From Rhyzopertha dominica (lineage: Eukaryota; Arthropoda; Insecta; Coleoptera; Bostrichidae), in assembly GCA_025024175.1 (NCBI GenBank), contig QCXZ01000137.1, positions 78,802,680-78,866,679 of the forward strand: 64,000 nt of DNA, in the 5' to 3' direction. The notes under the pieces were generated by a model. It searched no databases, had not been told where the DNA came from, and saw only the letters and a list, made by a program, of their open reading frames with translations. Positions 45,729-59,246 of this stretch are shown piece by piece. The number at the start of each line of letters is the position of its first letter. The stretch's first letter is position 1. The position numbers and the translations under genes are program-made.

Positions 45729-47745
45729 AATAATAATAATAATAATAATGATATATTTATTCCATAAGGCCATTTAGGCACGGAAACAAGTCAAGATATG
45801 TATGTATATATATATAGAACAAGTAACAAGTAAGACAAATGACATTTACACCAAATTTGACATTACAGAATATTTGAACAAGTCATATAAAATTCACCTA
45901 CACAATACAAAGGGTTTTCTGTAAGATGGCGCTTTAGTGTTTTTTTGAATTGCACCAGTGGTAGTTGCCGCACCTTTTTAGGAATAGCATTATAAAGGTC
46001 TATGGACTGATGAATTAACGACCTTTTAATTTTTGTAAAAGTTGTTGCGGAACTCTGAGATGACCCGCGCACAACCCACGTGTATCGTAAATGTGATGGT
46101 GTACGTGACTTTTCACAAAGTGCTCCTTCGCAAAAACGGCACATTCCAGAACTTAGATGCTGAATGCGGTGAGTATTTTGCTTTCAGNGAACACTTTTTT
46201 GCATGAATCTGTTTTGTTCATAAGAAAGATGCTGCGTATGCATCTTTTTTGAAGCATAAAAACCCGCCAAACATCAACACTGTTCCCCGTAGCGAAGACG
46301 GGAATGGACAAATGCGTAGTATGCAGTCAAACTTGCCGATACACTAACTGTAGAGGATACTGATCGGAGTGCGTAATTGAATGGTGCTAGTTTTCCAATC
46401 AAATGCTCTATGTGACTCTTCCAGGAACAGCAACTGTCGAGCACCACCCCTAGGAACGTCGCTGTGTCTGAAGAGGTAAGTTCGTTGTTTTCGTAAAAGA
46501 CGTTCACAGAATGAGATTTGGATAATGAGAAGCTCATCACATTTGTTTTTTGAATGTTTAACTTTAAGTTATTGTTATCACACCAAGTCTTGATATTCTT
46601 CATATTACATAGTAGTTTGTCTTGAATAGCGGGTATCGATTCGCCTTTTATAACCAACGACGTATCATCGGCAAATTGACTTATAGGCTCTGTAACTACA
46701 CTAGGCAAATCATTTACATATAATAGGAATAAAAAAGGGCCAAGTAATGAGCCTTGCGGTACACCACCTCTTGGACTTTTAGATTTTGATATGATTTGCG
46801 AACCATTACTATCCTTTATCATTACTTTTTGGTTGCGATTTTCTAAGTAGGACTCAATCAGCCTTCCAGCATTTCCCCGAAAGCCCATTATCTCCAGCTT
46901 AGATAATAATATTTTGTAATCTACTGTGTCGAAGGCCTTTGATAAATCCAAGAAAACACCGACTACAGGTTTTTTTATCATTTAAGGCTTCGTAAACTTC
47001 CTGAAGAAAGTTGTTGATTGCAGTATTGGTGGATTTGCCTTTTCTGTAACCATTTTGGGCACTACTTAATAAATGGTGGGTATCTATAAAGCTAAGCAGC
47101 CTAGTCAAGATAACCTTTTCAAATATTTTAGATATATTGGAGAGAACAGCTATTGGTCGATAATTTTTAATGAGGGTCTTATCTCCTTTTTTAAACACAG
47201 GTCTTACAATAGCCTCTTTGAGCTTGTCTGGGAAACGAGCTGTTTCCATTGATAGGTTAATGATTTTTGACAACGGTGCGGATATATAATCAGCTAGATG
47301 TTTTAATACCACAGCTGGAACGCTGTCATGGCCTACTGATGTTGTATTTTTTAGGGACATTATGTTTTTTATTTCATTAATCTCAACAGGATATAGATAA
47401 CAGATATACCGGTAGTGCTCCACGTAGGAATTACTTGTAAAATTAACCCGATTTAAATCTGTCGAATGGTCTTTTAAAAAGTATGAATTCATTGCATCTA
47501 CAATATCGTCGTCGCTGTTTATTTCGTTTTCAAAAATTAACTGCTTTGGGTCATTGCTTTGATTTTTTCGTCCCTTCATAGAGTTCACAATATTCCAAAT
47601 TGCCTTTGTTTTATTAGTCGATTTGATAATGTAATCAGAATTATATCTTATTTTAGCTTCATTTATTACCTTTTTAAAACTTAAACAGAAAGCTCTATAC
47701 TGGGGGGTAGTAACTCGTCCATCCTTCATGCCCTCATATATTTAA
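45729..47745 (-). mobile_element. LINE E: non-LTR retrotransposon with nearly complete reverse transcriptase
   Basis: Minus frames 46899-47729, 46274-46981 and 45863-46144 cover the reverse transcriptase: KAIWNIVNSMKGRKNQ, SVGHDSVPAVVLKHL, NYRPIAVLSNISKIFEKVIL, SAQNGYRKGKSTNTAI, FLDLSKAFDTVDYKILL, GGVPQGSLLGPFLFLLYVND, ISQFADDTSL (catalytic FADD) and FLGVVLD. One frameshift near 46975 lies just before the catalytic FLDLSKAFD block. A second break is near 46275. The 3' end is AATAAA-like plus (TAA)n at 45729-45750. The endonuclease domain is missing. It is the most complete RT domain in the window. Confidence 0.9.
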
Positions 47746-48021
47746 TATACCTATTATTAGTTATTAACCATAGGTATTTAATTACAATCTTATGTAGATT
47801 TGCGTTCAGCGCCTGCACTGCGGGAACCCAAAGCCATCTGAACTCTGATTCACTTGCCTGCCCGATGGGCTTATTCCTGTAAAGCCCCGAGCGTTTCGAT
47901 GCCAATACAATGTATGTGGCCAATACGTAGGCGCTTCGACACGCGATTCTAAGAGGAATTTTGGACGAGTGCGCATTTTTAAGCGTACGCACAGGTTTGT
48001 TTTCGTGGAGCGTGTGATTTC
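47746..48021. other. No assignable feature; GC-richer junction
   Basis: A minus-strand frame stays open through 47726-47992 (WLWVPAVQALNAN) but has no recognisable family. It probably contains the left end of the hAT element that follows; I could not find the terminus. Confidence 0.3.
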
Positions 48022-49925
48022 ATGAAATTAAATTTCAGTTCTCTGAGTTTGGCAGATAAAATAAACACTAAAGAAAACGAACGCCCTGTGCATGTACTAA
48101 ATTTAAGTCAAGTGAAAAAAGCTTACAAAAATCGAGCAGGATTTACAAGAAAGTGTGACGCAAATGTGTGCGAACAGACAAATGCGTTTTTTTGTTTTGT
48201 TTGTTTATTGTTTGGTGGCGATGAAAACTGGACTAAAGGAGGGGTACATCTCGGCGAAAAGATTAAAAAACACGCAAAATCGACTTAAGCATATGAATAA
48301 CACTGTAAGCTTTCAGCTGCTAGGCACAACTAATATTGCTTCTGGTTTTTATAGTGCGTATGCAGAAAATATTCGCAAGCACAACGACATAGTATCTAAA
48401 AACCGTTATGTCCTGTCAAAGATTATCGATATTTTGAAATTATGCGGCAAATGCAATCTTCCACTTCGTGTTCATAATGAAATGGACGATTCTATTAATA
48501 AAGGAGTATTTTTGGAATTAGTTGATTATCCAAAAAAAAATTTGGATTTTATATTGTGCACCCATTTGCAAGAGACTAATAGATTTAAAGGTACCTCAAA
48601 AACAATCCAAAATGAGCTCTTAGGTTATATGCTTCGGGTATGTAGAGAGTAAATTTTGAGTGAAATTAAACAGTCTCGATTTTTTGCACTAATGGTGGAC
48701 GATACAACCAATTTGTCTACACACACTCAGAAGGCGTTAGTATTTCGTTACTTTCTTGACGAAAAAATACATGAGCAATTTTGGGGTTTTTCAAACTGAG
48801 AAAGTCAAGATGCTATCGGTATATCAACTTGTATTTTAGAAGAAGGACTCGCCCGAGAAACTGATTGTACAGACTTATGACGGTGCTGCTGTGTTGCTTG
48901 GACAATTACGGCATGTTAATGTTAAAATCCAAGAAGTTTACAAAAATGCACACTATATTTATTGTTACGCCCACCAATTTAACAAACTACTGAAAAAAAG
49001 CGATGTCAAGCACTCCTAGTGCCCGTATTTTCTTTGCGAATATAAACGGCATATCCGCATTTTTTTCTAATTCTGCGGACAGAATAGCAGCTTCAAACCA
49101 AATAATGGATAAACGAATTGAAAGACCATCTCAAACTCGATGAAATTTTCAGTCTCGAGCTATACAAACGGTATTTGAAAATCGAGATGATGTCCTAGAA
49201 TGTTTTGAAAATTTTTGTCCGGAATTCCTAAAACATATAACTCTGAGACCACAATACAGGCCGCCGGTTTCGTAAAATGGCTGAATGATTGTACTTTCTA
49301 ATACAGGTTGGATTTGTTGTATACAATAATGCCACATATTGACACATTATTTAACCAGTTGCAGAAAATTCAAACGGACGCTGTAAAATTGCAATATGCT
49401 ATTGACAGTTTTGAAAAACTAATTATCAACATCAGAAACCCCCTGTAACCCAAAATGTGTCAGAGGCGAGGGGGGTGAAGAGACGAATTCGAAATGAGGA
49501 GAATTTGAACTTATCAGCTAGAGAAATTTTTTATTATAGGAAAAAACTACCTTTAGAAGACATTGATATGTTCTGTGATGCGTTTCCAATAGTTGAAAAA
49601 AATTGACAATATTTTATTCACGGCCGGAAATAACAGAAGACAACAAAAACGTGACCGGTTGCTTACATACGTAAACAAAAATGCCACCAGCCGCCACTGA
49701 ATAGTAAGTATGTATAAGTGTAATGAAACTTAATTGTAGTGCTCTTTCCGGTGTTATGCTTGCTATTAGTCTGTTTATTTAGTCTGATCATGTAATCACC
49801 GCGGAATCGTATGAATCCCAAAATCAGTTATGTAATCCTTATAATCTCTAGTAGGATTCACGAATTAATGATTACATGAATCTCCGTGTAATCTAATGGA
49901 ATCTTATGTAATCTGTAGGCAGTGG
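48022..49925 (+). pseudogene. Decayed hAT transposase (ZMYM1-like, TTF zinc finger + DUF4371) with its 3' terminus
   Basis: Starts near 48022 with KINTKENERPVHVLNL, then the TTF-type zinc finger region (RKCDANVCEQTNAFFCFVC LLFGGDENWTKGGVH, EKIKKHAKST). After a frame slip near 48285 it gives the DUF4371-type region (KNRYVLSKIIDILKLCGK, MDDSINKGVFLELVDY). After a stop at 48650 it gives FFALMVDDTTNLSTHTQKAL (hAT first-Asp block), then QTYDGAAVLLG and HYIYCYAHQFNKLL near 48870-49000. The C-terminal dimerisation region is only hinted at (YYRKKLPLEDIDMFCDAFPI near 49540). The terminus with GATTACAT repeats (49735-49925) matches the fragment at 16455-16670. Confidence 0.85.
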
Positions 49926-50551
49926 GACAGATGTTCTCCTAGTGGTTACCCCCTTAGGTGGAACCCTATCATTCTGCAGCAAACTTTTGGCTAGATACGG
50001 CGCGAGCGAAGTATTGTGTCAGTTATAGTGCTTCCCGACGTTTTCCGAATTTCCGGTGAATTATTAACGTGTTTATAGCGGACCCTTGTCAAACGACTGA
50101 ATAATCAATAGTCTTAACTTCCGCTTCAGGAGTAGGTGTTATATAGACAACCGTTGTAAAATGCATTATTAGTATCCAGCCCACCATAAAGGACTCGACA
50201 ATAGAAACGACAGGAATAATGATTTAGGACGCGGCCATAATCCTGGCAGTAGTAATTTATGCTGTCTGTGCTAACAGTTTAAAACCCTGAAATGGCGTGT
50301 TGTTTATAGTACAGAAAAGGTGTTATAATGTTTAAACTAGTTTATTACCAACTAGTTAATTTTCGTTAATAAGTCAGATAGCCACGATGGCTTTGTGAGG
50401 TTTATTTAGCTGCAATGTTAACGTCATATTGCAGTAATGTGACATGAAAATGCAGCATAAGTTTGAATAAAAATAAGCTCATCCCTTCACGGATCTGTTA
50501 TTTTTATTATTCATTTATTCTTGAATTAGTGATCTTTTAAATAATGTAAGA
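49926..50551. other. No assignable feature
   Basis: Unique-looking spacer, moderate GC at its start and AT-rich later. Nothing to call. Confidence 0.4.
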
Positions 50552-52031
50552 TTGTTCCACGCCTACCATTCCAGTGAAGAGGAAATCTATGATTTAACCA
50601 ATTTCGCACATTAATGGCGTAATGCGGTGGGGCTCCATCATGTTGGTAAAACAATTCGTATTCATCCAACATTGGATTTCCTTCAGGGTCACGTCGGTTT
50701 TCTAATTGCTCTGTGATTAAAGGATCAATAACGTTATCAAGTAATTCTAAATACATTCCCCCATTTAGCGTCCCGTCAATGAAAATTGGACCTACAATTG
50801 CGTTGCCAAGTATTCCAGCCCAGACGTTCAGCTTCTGAGGAACTTGTGTATGACCTTCTCGAAAAATATAAGGATTTTCGTCACTTCAGTACCTGACGTT
50901 ATGTTTATTTACAGAGCCGTTCAAAAAAAATGTGCATTCATCACTGAAGCAGATATTTTTTATTAGATTTGGATTTACTATAATCTTTTCTGTCATAATT
51001 TCTCAAAATTGCAGTCTTCTATCGAAGTCATCTTCGCCGAGTTCCTGGAGAGTTTTCATCTTATAGGGATGGAATTTGTGCAGTTTTATAACTTTCCTTA
51101 CAGCTGAATAAGAAAGTCCAGTGGCTGTAGAAATGTTACGCAAAGAGCTAGTTGGATCCATTGCAAAATGACAAAGTACTTCAAGTTGGGCCATTTCATC
51201 AACGACTCTATTCCCTGCCCTTTTTTTGTTTACTACAGATCCAGTGTCTTGAAATTTCTGCACGAGATCGAGAATGTACCTAGCGTCAACATTTTTATCG
51301 GGGTGCCGTTTGTTAAACACCCTTGCTGACGCACGAGCACAGCTATGCTCTCTGCACCGTAAATAAAAATTATTTCTACCCTTTCGGCAGTTGAATAAAC
51401 CCTTATCACTTGGACTCTCACTTTAAAGTTTCACGCGATTTATAAAAAGGAATGTGAACAAAAAGATGGTCGTGCCAAAGAAGTAGCCAATAAGTTGAAA
51501 TAAAAAATTGGAAACACAAAGTAGATAATTATTTAGCCACTTCAGTATAAACTGTCGAGTTGCAATATCAAGTAATGTCGAAAGAAAATTTTAAGTATTT
51601 TTGGCATTTTGCTTAGGTGTAACAATTATTTTTTAACAAGTTTTTTTAGGCTTAAGTAAGGACAATTTTTATTGTAACTGCAAGACAATAAATTTTGTTT
51701 AAAAAAGTTCAAAATATTCCATTTTATATGCCACTTGCTACAATGCACTTTTTGACCCACTACCCCGTCAATGGGTAAAAAATAGTAAAACTAATTACAT
51801 GGCAAGACTCCTTGTGTAATAAGCTTTTAAATTATGTATCGTAAGATGGGTAGTTTCATTTAAAATTTTTGAAGGGGTATCTACCCCGCTAAGAGGGTAC
51901 GCGCTATCCATTAAAAACTTATCTCAAAAGTTGTCCCCCTGCAAACAAAAGTTTACCTGTTTTTGCAAAATTTTAAATTTTTCCTCTATTTAAAGTTATT
52001 TAAGGTGTGAAGTTTTCAAAAAATCACCTGG
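50552..52031 (-). mobile_element. Mariner-type transposon M3b, C-terminus truncated
   Basis: The terminus at 52031 (TA|CCAGGTGA on the minus strand) and about 600 bp of leader match M3a. Minus-strand transposase pieces: 51233-51421 and 51003-51320 (HTH, DEMAQLEVLCHFAMDPTSS, ATGLSYSAVRK), then through a TGA stop the catalytic core (ICFSDEC near 50950, SDENPYIF, LNVWAGILGN) and 50526-50756 (LFYQHDGAPPHYAINVRNWL). It breaks off after GGAACAAT near 50552, losing the third catalytic Asp. It retains the stretch missing from M3a, so the two copies complement each other. Confidence 0.9.
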
Positions 52032-52033
52032 TA

Positions 52034-53549
52034 TATACATATTTTGCATTCAGTTTTTGCGTAATTCTTGTTTTGGTGGCCCGCAATCGCCAAATTGCTT
52101 TGGTGTTTACTTATTTGTATAGTAATAATCATTTGTCAGCTCAATTGAATTATGAATTAATAATTATAAGCTTATTTGTTTGATATGTTTGTTGGTAATG
52201 GGTATAATTGATTGGGAATTAAACGAACACTTTGTTAAGCATTCGCAGGTCTTTTATTTCGGCCATCGTTGTTGACTTTTCAGATTTGGAGTCGTACAGT
52301 GGGGAACAATCAAATCTGTGGTGCTCCTGTGCTATTTCTTTTATCTTTTTATCAACCCCGACCCCCTACGCTGAGCTACTGGGGTNTCGCGTCCCCACTG
52401 CAATTTGGTTACATCTTTTTNTTAGAGAGTGAGTCGCTGCAAGCTTAGGATTGATTATTGATGAAAATTCAGCTGAGAAAAAAGCTCTGTGAGAGTCTAG
52501 TATTACCAATAATGAATTATTGTAATATCGCCTGCAAAAAATTCTGCTAGATTAAATGACTGAAATGGTTGAGAGTTGAAAATATTTTCAAATATAACCT
52601 AATAACGTTTGTCCATAACCTGCGTAACAAATTATTTTATAGGTCGTGATCTCCATAACATAAATGTACGCCACGTTAATAGTCTTTCATTACTTCCCTT
52701 TTCGTACTAATTCAATCGTTGCGTTCAACTTTGTTAACATTTGTTCATTATAGTTTCATTCCAAGCATTGCATCGAAGTATCTTCTGATCCCTTGACGTT
52801 TTTAAACTGTTCGTGCAAAAAGCGGTTGTTGTGCGTTCAGGGACAATCACAAAGCGTCAATTTGGGAATTTACATGGGGACTAAAAGACGCAGTTTCATT
52901 TTGTGTATCGCTATAGATCGAAGCGCTGGTAAAATGGAGGCACTTTTTCTTTCAGCGTTCGAACACAAGATACGTTTTAGCGGTGTAGCAGTTTCGCCCT
53001 CGGTTGGGATATTTTACCTCTAATGATAGCCAGTAACCTTCAGTCTAATGTATGGGCCTTTTGTTCGTGGTGGCGCGTTTTTCATATAGTCAACTTTTAA
53101 CTTTCTACGAGAATTATGCTGGATGGCCTCGTTTGGCGCAGAATGTTTGGTACTATTCCTTACTCAACAGTTGTAAGCATAAATATTACTGCTACAGTAT
53201 CACGAGATTTCCCAATTCTGCAGTTGCAGTTTCACGATAGGGTCGAAGTGGGGAAAGCACTTCCTTTCACACAAGTTATGCCGTGACAAAAATTAAAAAC
53301 GAGGGTAAATGTTAATAATGAAGGCAGGTTTTCTAAAAAGTTTTTGGTGTAGCTGTGCACGAATTCCAATACAAATTTTTATCAATACTAGGTTGGTTTT
53401 ATTGATAGAAAGTGTATAATTAATAATTCGTTAGATATTAAATCTTTTCGATGTATTAAAAATTGTGTTGATCGATTGAAATAGTCTATATATCTGTAAC
53501 TATCTTTTGATGTAGTGTTAGCAGTAACGCTATAAAATCTTTTTTGCTA
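52034..53549. other. No assignable feature
   Basis: No domain recognised in any open frame, including 52232-52432, 52793-53023 and 53052-53240. Confidence 0.4.
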
Positions 53550-53640
53550 TTACAGGTGTAATCGAAACGTCAGACTATTAATTTTTTGTCACTGTTTTCA
53601 AGAGACAGCGATCTATCCGACAAAATATTATCTTATATTA
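53550..53640 (+). mobile_element. Solo terminal fragment of a P-family Penelope-like element (P5)
   Basis: ATTACAGGTGTAATCGAAAC GTCAGAC and the following TTTTGTCACTGTTTTCAAG match the terminal segments of P1 (17010-17095) and P3 (34260-34345). The coding part is absent. Confidence 0.8.
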
Positions 53641-56600
53641 GGTTTTTAAGTTTCTTAACAAGTTCTGCTGAATGAAAGAATTCATTGAGATCAGCAGATA
53701 TTGGTTTTCATGGATTACACTCTCCCCACTCCTAGCAACTGTAGAGAAAAACACTCTGTACTGCAAGAAAATTTAGTGATAGCATATTGTGCAGTTAGAA
53801 AGGAATAGACAGATAAATAACTTTTTAAACTATATAAACATAATAAATTATAAAACATTTCACGACAGATTAAGAATAAAATATGAAAATAAACATAGGG
53901 GTGACAAGAACTGAAAGAACAGTTTCGAACGTTTGTAATACATTAAAAAAGTTTAATACCCAGTCAATTTACGTTAGTAAAACCAATCTAAGTAAAATAT
54001 ATAATAACAAATCAAAAACAACCAAAAAAGGGAAAGAAATTACCTGATTTTAATATATTGCATGTATATAACAAAATTCGAAAGTTTCGAAATTAAAAAG
54101 CACAATTTTGTTTCAAAAAGATCGTAAATGATTTTAACTGACTACAAATTTTAGAAAACGTCTTCGTTACCTGTTTACCTGTATATCTCCTGATGATAGA
54201 CTAACGCCACCAAACAATCGTCGAATTATAATAAAGATTGTAGAACAGCACAAATGTGTGGTGCGTTTTCTTATAATAGTAAAAACAATCTGCCACGTGA
54301 CAAGTGAGTTTCTAGTTTAAGCAATCATCGTATTCCGGACACTTATTTCTTAATGGAAACTTCATTTCTTGTATATATTTTTTTAAATGAAAAAATGGCA
54401 CAAAATTTCTTAAGAAATGTACAAATAAAAATATCGTGTTCCATCCATACCTTAAAGGGACTAACAGGAACTACACCGTTTTTTGAGATACGTCACTCAG
54501 TAAGCAAAGTAAGATGGTTTTTTGTTGCTAATATGGTTCCTACTTTTGGAAGTAGTAAGTAGTGTTGGGACAATCTGTATAAATACGATTCGTACCAATA
54601 GAGTATAGGTCGCTAAAACTTATGATGAAGTCTGTAGAGGTTTCCTCTGCTATTATAATTCGCAATATAATGTTCGCAGCTTACCTATGAGAAAATGTGA
54701 TATTTACAAGAAGTTGCCATAGCAACCGTTTGATGGCACTTAAGGTGGAATTAAAATAATTTCTTGGAGAGTAAAAGTATTTTACTTAACCATATTGCTT
54801 TAACGGATAAGTCTGTTCTGAATAGTTGAACATTCAGTGACTACTTCACATTTCTTTACGACAAACTTTTTAATTACTAACACGAGGAACACGTCCGCCA
54901 ACAATAAAGCTGTGCAAAAATACGCCTACCAACCTGCATTTCAAACTTGTTGTGTACGAGCTACAGTGTAAACCAACGGGCTTTCGTTCCAAGCACGAAA
55001 ACAGAACTTTGTTTGTTAGTATTGCACCCGTTTAACAACTAGGTAGCAATGTATACCTTCTCTGAGTTCTTGTGTGCTTGAATCACGTTCCGCCTAGTTG
55101 CGCTGAAAAGCAAGTAGGTACAGACGACGGCTGCTGTACTATACAATTGCGCCTTAATATCCCTAGAGCACGGGGGTGAACAAGAATTGAAGAGTTCATA
55201 AGGTTGAATATTAAAGAGGCGACTGAAGAGTGAACGACGTTACTAAGAGCTCCAAGTCCTTAGCATAGAGTTGGTATTACCTTTTATTAATCATCTTGCC
55301 CGGTGGAATATGCCAATTTTTTTGTATTTATCATCGTAATTTATGTGTTGAATGAAGGAATAGAAGTATCGGTTTTTAGTACAAAGAAAAGTTATATTGT
55401 TTTAAAGGTGCATTCATTGAGCTTTATCAGATAGCTCTGACGATCTTTTCGACCATGTAACCGTCATTTTTGAAGAAGAGTATTAGAACTATGATAGGCT
55501 AAGATGTAGGTAGACGAATTAAGACAAAATTTTTTGGATTCCTTGCATTTTTCCGGTTTTATAACTTGTTTCAAATATTTTACATACACAAGAAGGGGTA
55601 ATTTCGAAAACTGAATCAGTTCTAATCAAATCTTCCAGCAAATCAATGCATATTTTACAAGATATCGCGACCATGGTAAAGTGAACGCAATCTTCTATCC
55701 TACGATGAAAAAAAACTGTTATTTTGTCGATATATGAAAAGAAGAGAAGTGAAAGTGAAAAAAGCGCCCTAGCAGAGATATCCAATTCATTTGGAATTCC
55801 AAAAACAACCATGGCGATTGGTGAAATTTGAACCGTCACAAAGAGAGTGTTGAAAAAATTTCTCCCAGTTCAAGAAGGCCGAATTCGAAGAGCAAAAGAC
55901 TGTGCCTACTGTTAGCTTGTTGTTCAGAGATATACCGTGGAAAATTTTAAGTCCGTTTCATAGATTTTTTCCTACAACTATACGTGTTTCGTATTCTACC
56001 CGAGTCTTATTAGGCATTTGGGCGATACTAGAGTGATATTTTTTGAAGTTTAATACAAGTTTTAGTTATAATGGGTGTCTACCTAGTAGTATGCCTTACA
56101 GAACATGTAATTAGTAAATGGTAAGTTCCTAATTATGTTGTAGAAATCAAATTTGTTTAGAATGCGCTAGTGATAAAGTACGAACAAACAAAAGCGAAAA
56201 CGTTACACAGTTGCTTGGATTTAGTGACGAAATACCTATACAGACTGGTGAACGCATTTACAGTAGACAGTTCGCAAGTAACTGACTGTTTCACAATCGG
56301 CTTAACTGTTTTACGTTTGGAAACTCAAAGTACCAGCATCACGTCCCTTTTTGTCTCCCTCACCGAATCTACCTTGAAGTTCTTGGAGCGTTGAAAACTG
56401 TTCCGAGGGAATTAATTGTAATCTTATTAAAATAAGCTGAAGTAAAACTAGACGACATAAAACATTCCAACTAACGGCATTCTCATACAAAAATATATAT
56501 CTCCTTTGAGCGACCGCGGGTGTATATTATCTTCATCATAGGTATTTATAGCGGGTGTTCTTTCTGCAAGACGTTTATAAATTTGAATCTTCATTTTAAC

Positions 56601-59246
56601 GTATGTCACATAAAAAAAATTGTATCTAGTACAAATCTATTTTTTCTTGGTTTGGTCGAAACCGTTGCGCTGGCTGTCGTTTAGAAATGATCAAGCTTTG
56701 AAAATACGTGCTCCAGTTTAGAGAAAAAAGCAAAAATCACAGTCCCAGATTGACCAGCAGGAATTTTCTCGTTAATCCTTTTACCTTGGATAACGAACTA
56801 AGGCTCGTTTAAAAGCTTGTAACGCTCCCGTTTTGCTAATTTAAATTCCCGCTACAGATTGTTTTGTTACGACCCCCTTTCTTAGGTAAGGCCGGGTAAC
56901 GCTGCCACCACCCTCGTACCTGGAATTTGTATCCTAATTCCTGAGAAAATGGACGATTTCCAACGCTGTACTCTTCGGAGAATTAGTGGGTCGCTGTTAA
57001 CGTTTGAGAACTAAGTTGATACTAATTAAAAAGGCTAACTTTAGTTTTAGCACGTATATTGAGTCTTCAATTAATAGATAACTGGATGTTTACATTAACG
57101 TTAAAGAGTGACTTGTTATAAAAAAAAGAATATACGGAAATGAACATTCGGAAGCAGGAGTCGGTTGTTTGAATTTAAAATGAATGAATTGTGAAAATTA
57201 AGATATTGTTATTAAAAAAAAACGATAAAAGCTTGCGGCGTTAATCTGTTCAAAAACTTACCAACCCAAATGTTCCGTCTTTCTTGGGGAGCCCCTCGGA
57301 AGTTTTGATTTACCTTTTAAGAATGAATAATAATAGCGCACGAGAAAATTCAATTAGCCAAACTCTACGGTATGAAAATTTTGATGTTGGCGCGACCGCG
57401 AATGAACCAGGACTCTACCGTTTTCCGGTTGAGAAGTTTTTATTAACGCAAAATTTTGAAGACGTCAAATCGGCGGACGTCGACCGACCTACTTAAAAAC
57501 AGCTAGATCTGACAATTTAGCGTTTNGGCGGTAGCGGGCTATGTCCATCCGCTCCAACGACTGTCGTAAGCATTTCTTAACTTCCTGCTAGTATTACATC
57601 GATAATTTAGAAAAATACAAAAATTTGGAATACCCTAGGGGTATAACAGTTTTGTTTGTCATTTGTATGTAGTTAGATTTCCAATATCTGTTGAAATCCG
57701 CTTTTTCGGGCGCTCTGTCCATACGAGTTTTTGCTGGTTTTTCTTGCTAGGTGATTGAGAACATTCGACTACGGGAAGTGANCGCGAATTAATTNNGTGT
57801 GAATTTAACCCAGTTCTGGGGNTCATAACGCAATTTTGTNCTGTTTAAGNGCTAATCGTGTGTTTCCTTTACTTCTNCGTATCTTGATGCCTTTTTGATT
57901 GAACCTGTTTCGGTTTTAAACCAGATGAAAAGCACATACACTTCCAAACAGTTCGTCGTACTACATATTTCATTTTACAACTTGTGAAGCCGCCTAACAC
58001 CTCAGTAAGTGCATATTTTATTGTTTTCTCTTTGCCAAACCAGCTATTTTAGGGCTTCTTACCCTTGGTTGGGTGTATGTACCGGACATCAGCAAACCAT
58101 ATAAGCGATCGTACTTGACGTCCGTGGTGAATTATTCGATAGGGATTTCTAAATTTCGAAGCTGGAAGGAATCTTTCGTGGAAATACATAAGGGCTNGAG
58201 TNATAGAGGCCATTATCATCCACCTATCCTAGAGTTGCCTACCCTTGCCAGAGGGGAAGGATCAACCTATGTATTTAAGGTCAGATTTTTCCATTTAATT
58301 TGCGTGCTGACATTGCCAGACTGTTCAGTAAATTTACGGAAGATCGCCTTTGCGTTCCCTTCGCTCCTGCATTTTATTCGTGCGTTAATCTTAGAACTTT
58401 TATATTCAGCTTTCTGTTAATATCTTATAGAGTGCGGGTATTACTTCTTGTAATTATTTAATTAAGTTGACTTTATCTTCACCCATTCCGTAATAAATTA
58501 TTAATAATACACGTAGCTTAACTTGTACATACACGTTTATCTGATAGCAAATAGTCCGTTTAGATTTTTTTGTAAAGGAAAAAAGTGAATGATCGTTTTA
58601 CCGGAGAGTTTAAAGAGTTCTTTTTATAACTGAGTCGGAACCACCGTCGGACGTGCGACCCCGCGGACGGTTGGGACAATAGTTTTTTTGTTCGTGCTTC
58701 ATATTAATTACGTTAATAATTAGTAAGGATATTTCCCTTGATTCCGTTAGCTTAGGATTAGATTATTGTGTGACTGTTTTGTGTTTCGATGGAGTAGATT
58801 ATACGCTAGTTCATTTCGGGTTATTTTGTTCTTATTTTAGTTTATACTCTGCCCTATTATCCTTGGGTGATTAATTATATAGATCTTGGTTTAAGCTCAA
58901 TCGTTGTTTTATTTGTTATATTCACATGCCTATATCTTAGTCCGGGGAGGAAGGTTTGATCCTTAAAGACTTGTGCACGTGCGAATCCCACGTGCTCAGA
59001 TATCTGCGATTTTTGGACTTGCCGAGGCTAGTTATTTGTCACCTTGCCTTTGTGGGTCACCTTCACCCCTTGCTTTAAAATTGGTTATAATTTAAAGAAA
59101 AAAAAAGTTTGAAAAACACCTGTTAAATCACAAACAGAAATGGACATAATTGGGTTTAAGTTTCAGCTTAATTACGAAGGAATTTAGTAATAGTAATATT
59201 TATTCATAATCACGTATCACCTACNGAAAAAGCAAANACANTAATA
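53641..59246. other. 5.6 kb without a recognisable gene or transposon
   Basis: This is the longest stretch free of identifiable mobile elements. Open frames (54353, 55519, 56170, 57284, 58073) lack domain signatures. 57480-58300 has several N positions and somewhat higher GC. It may be older unique intronic or intergenic host DNA. Confidence 0.45.

Noticed and set aside
47726..47992. 88-residue minus frame upstream of LINE E as its N-terminal extension
   Set aside because: Separated by a stop and without LINE motifs; composition differs from the LINE.
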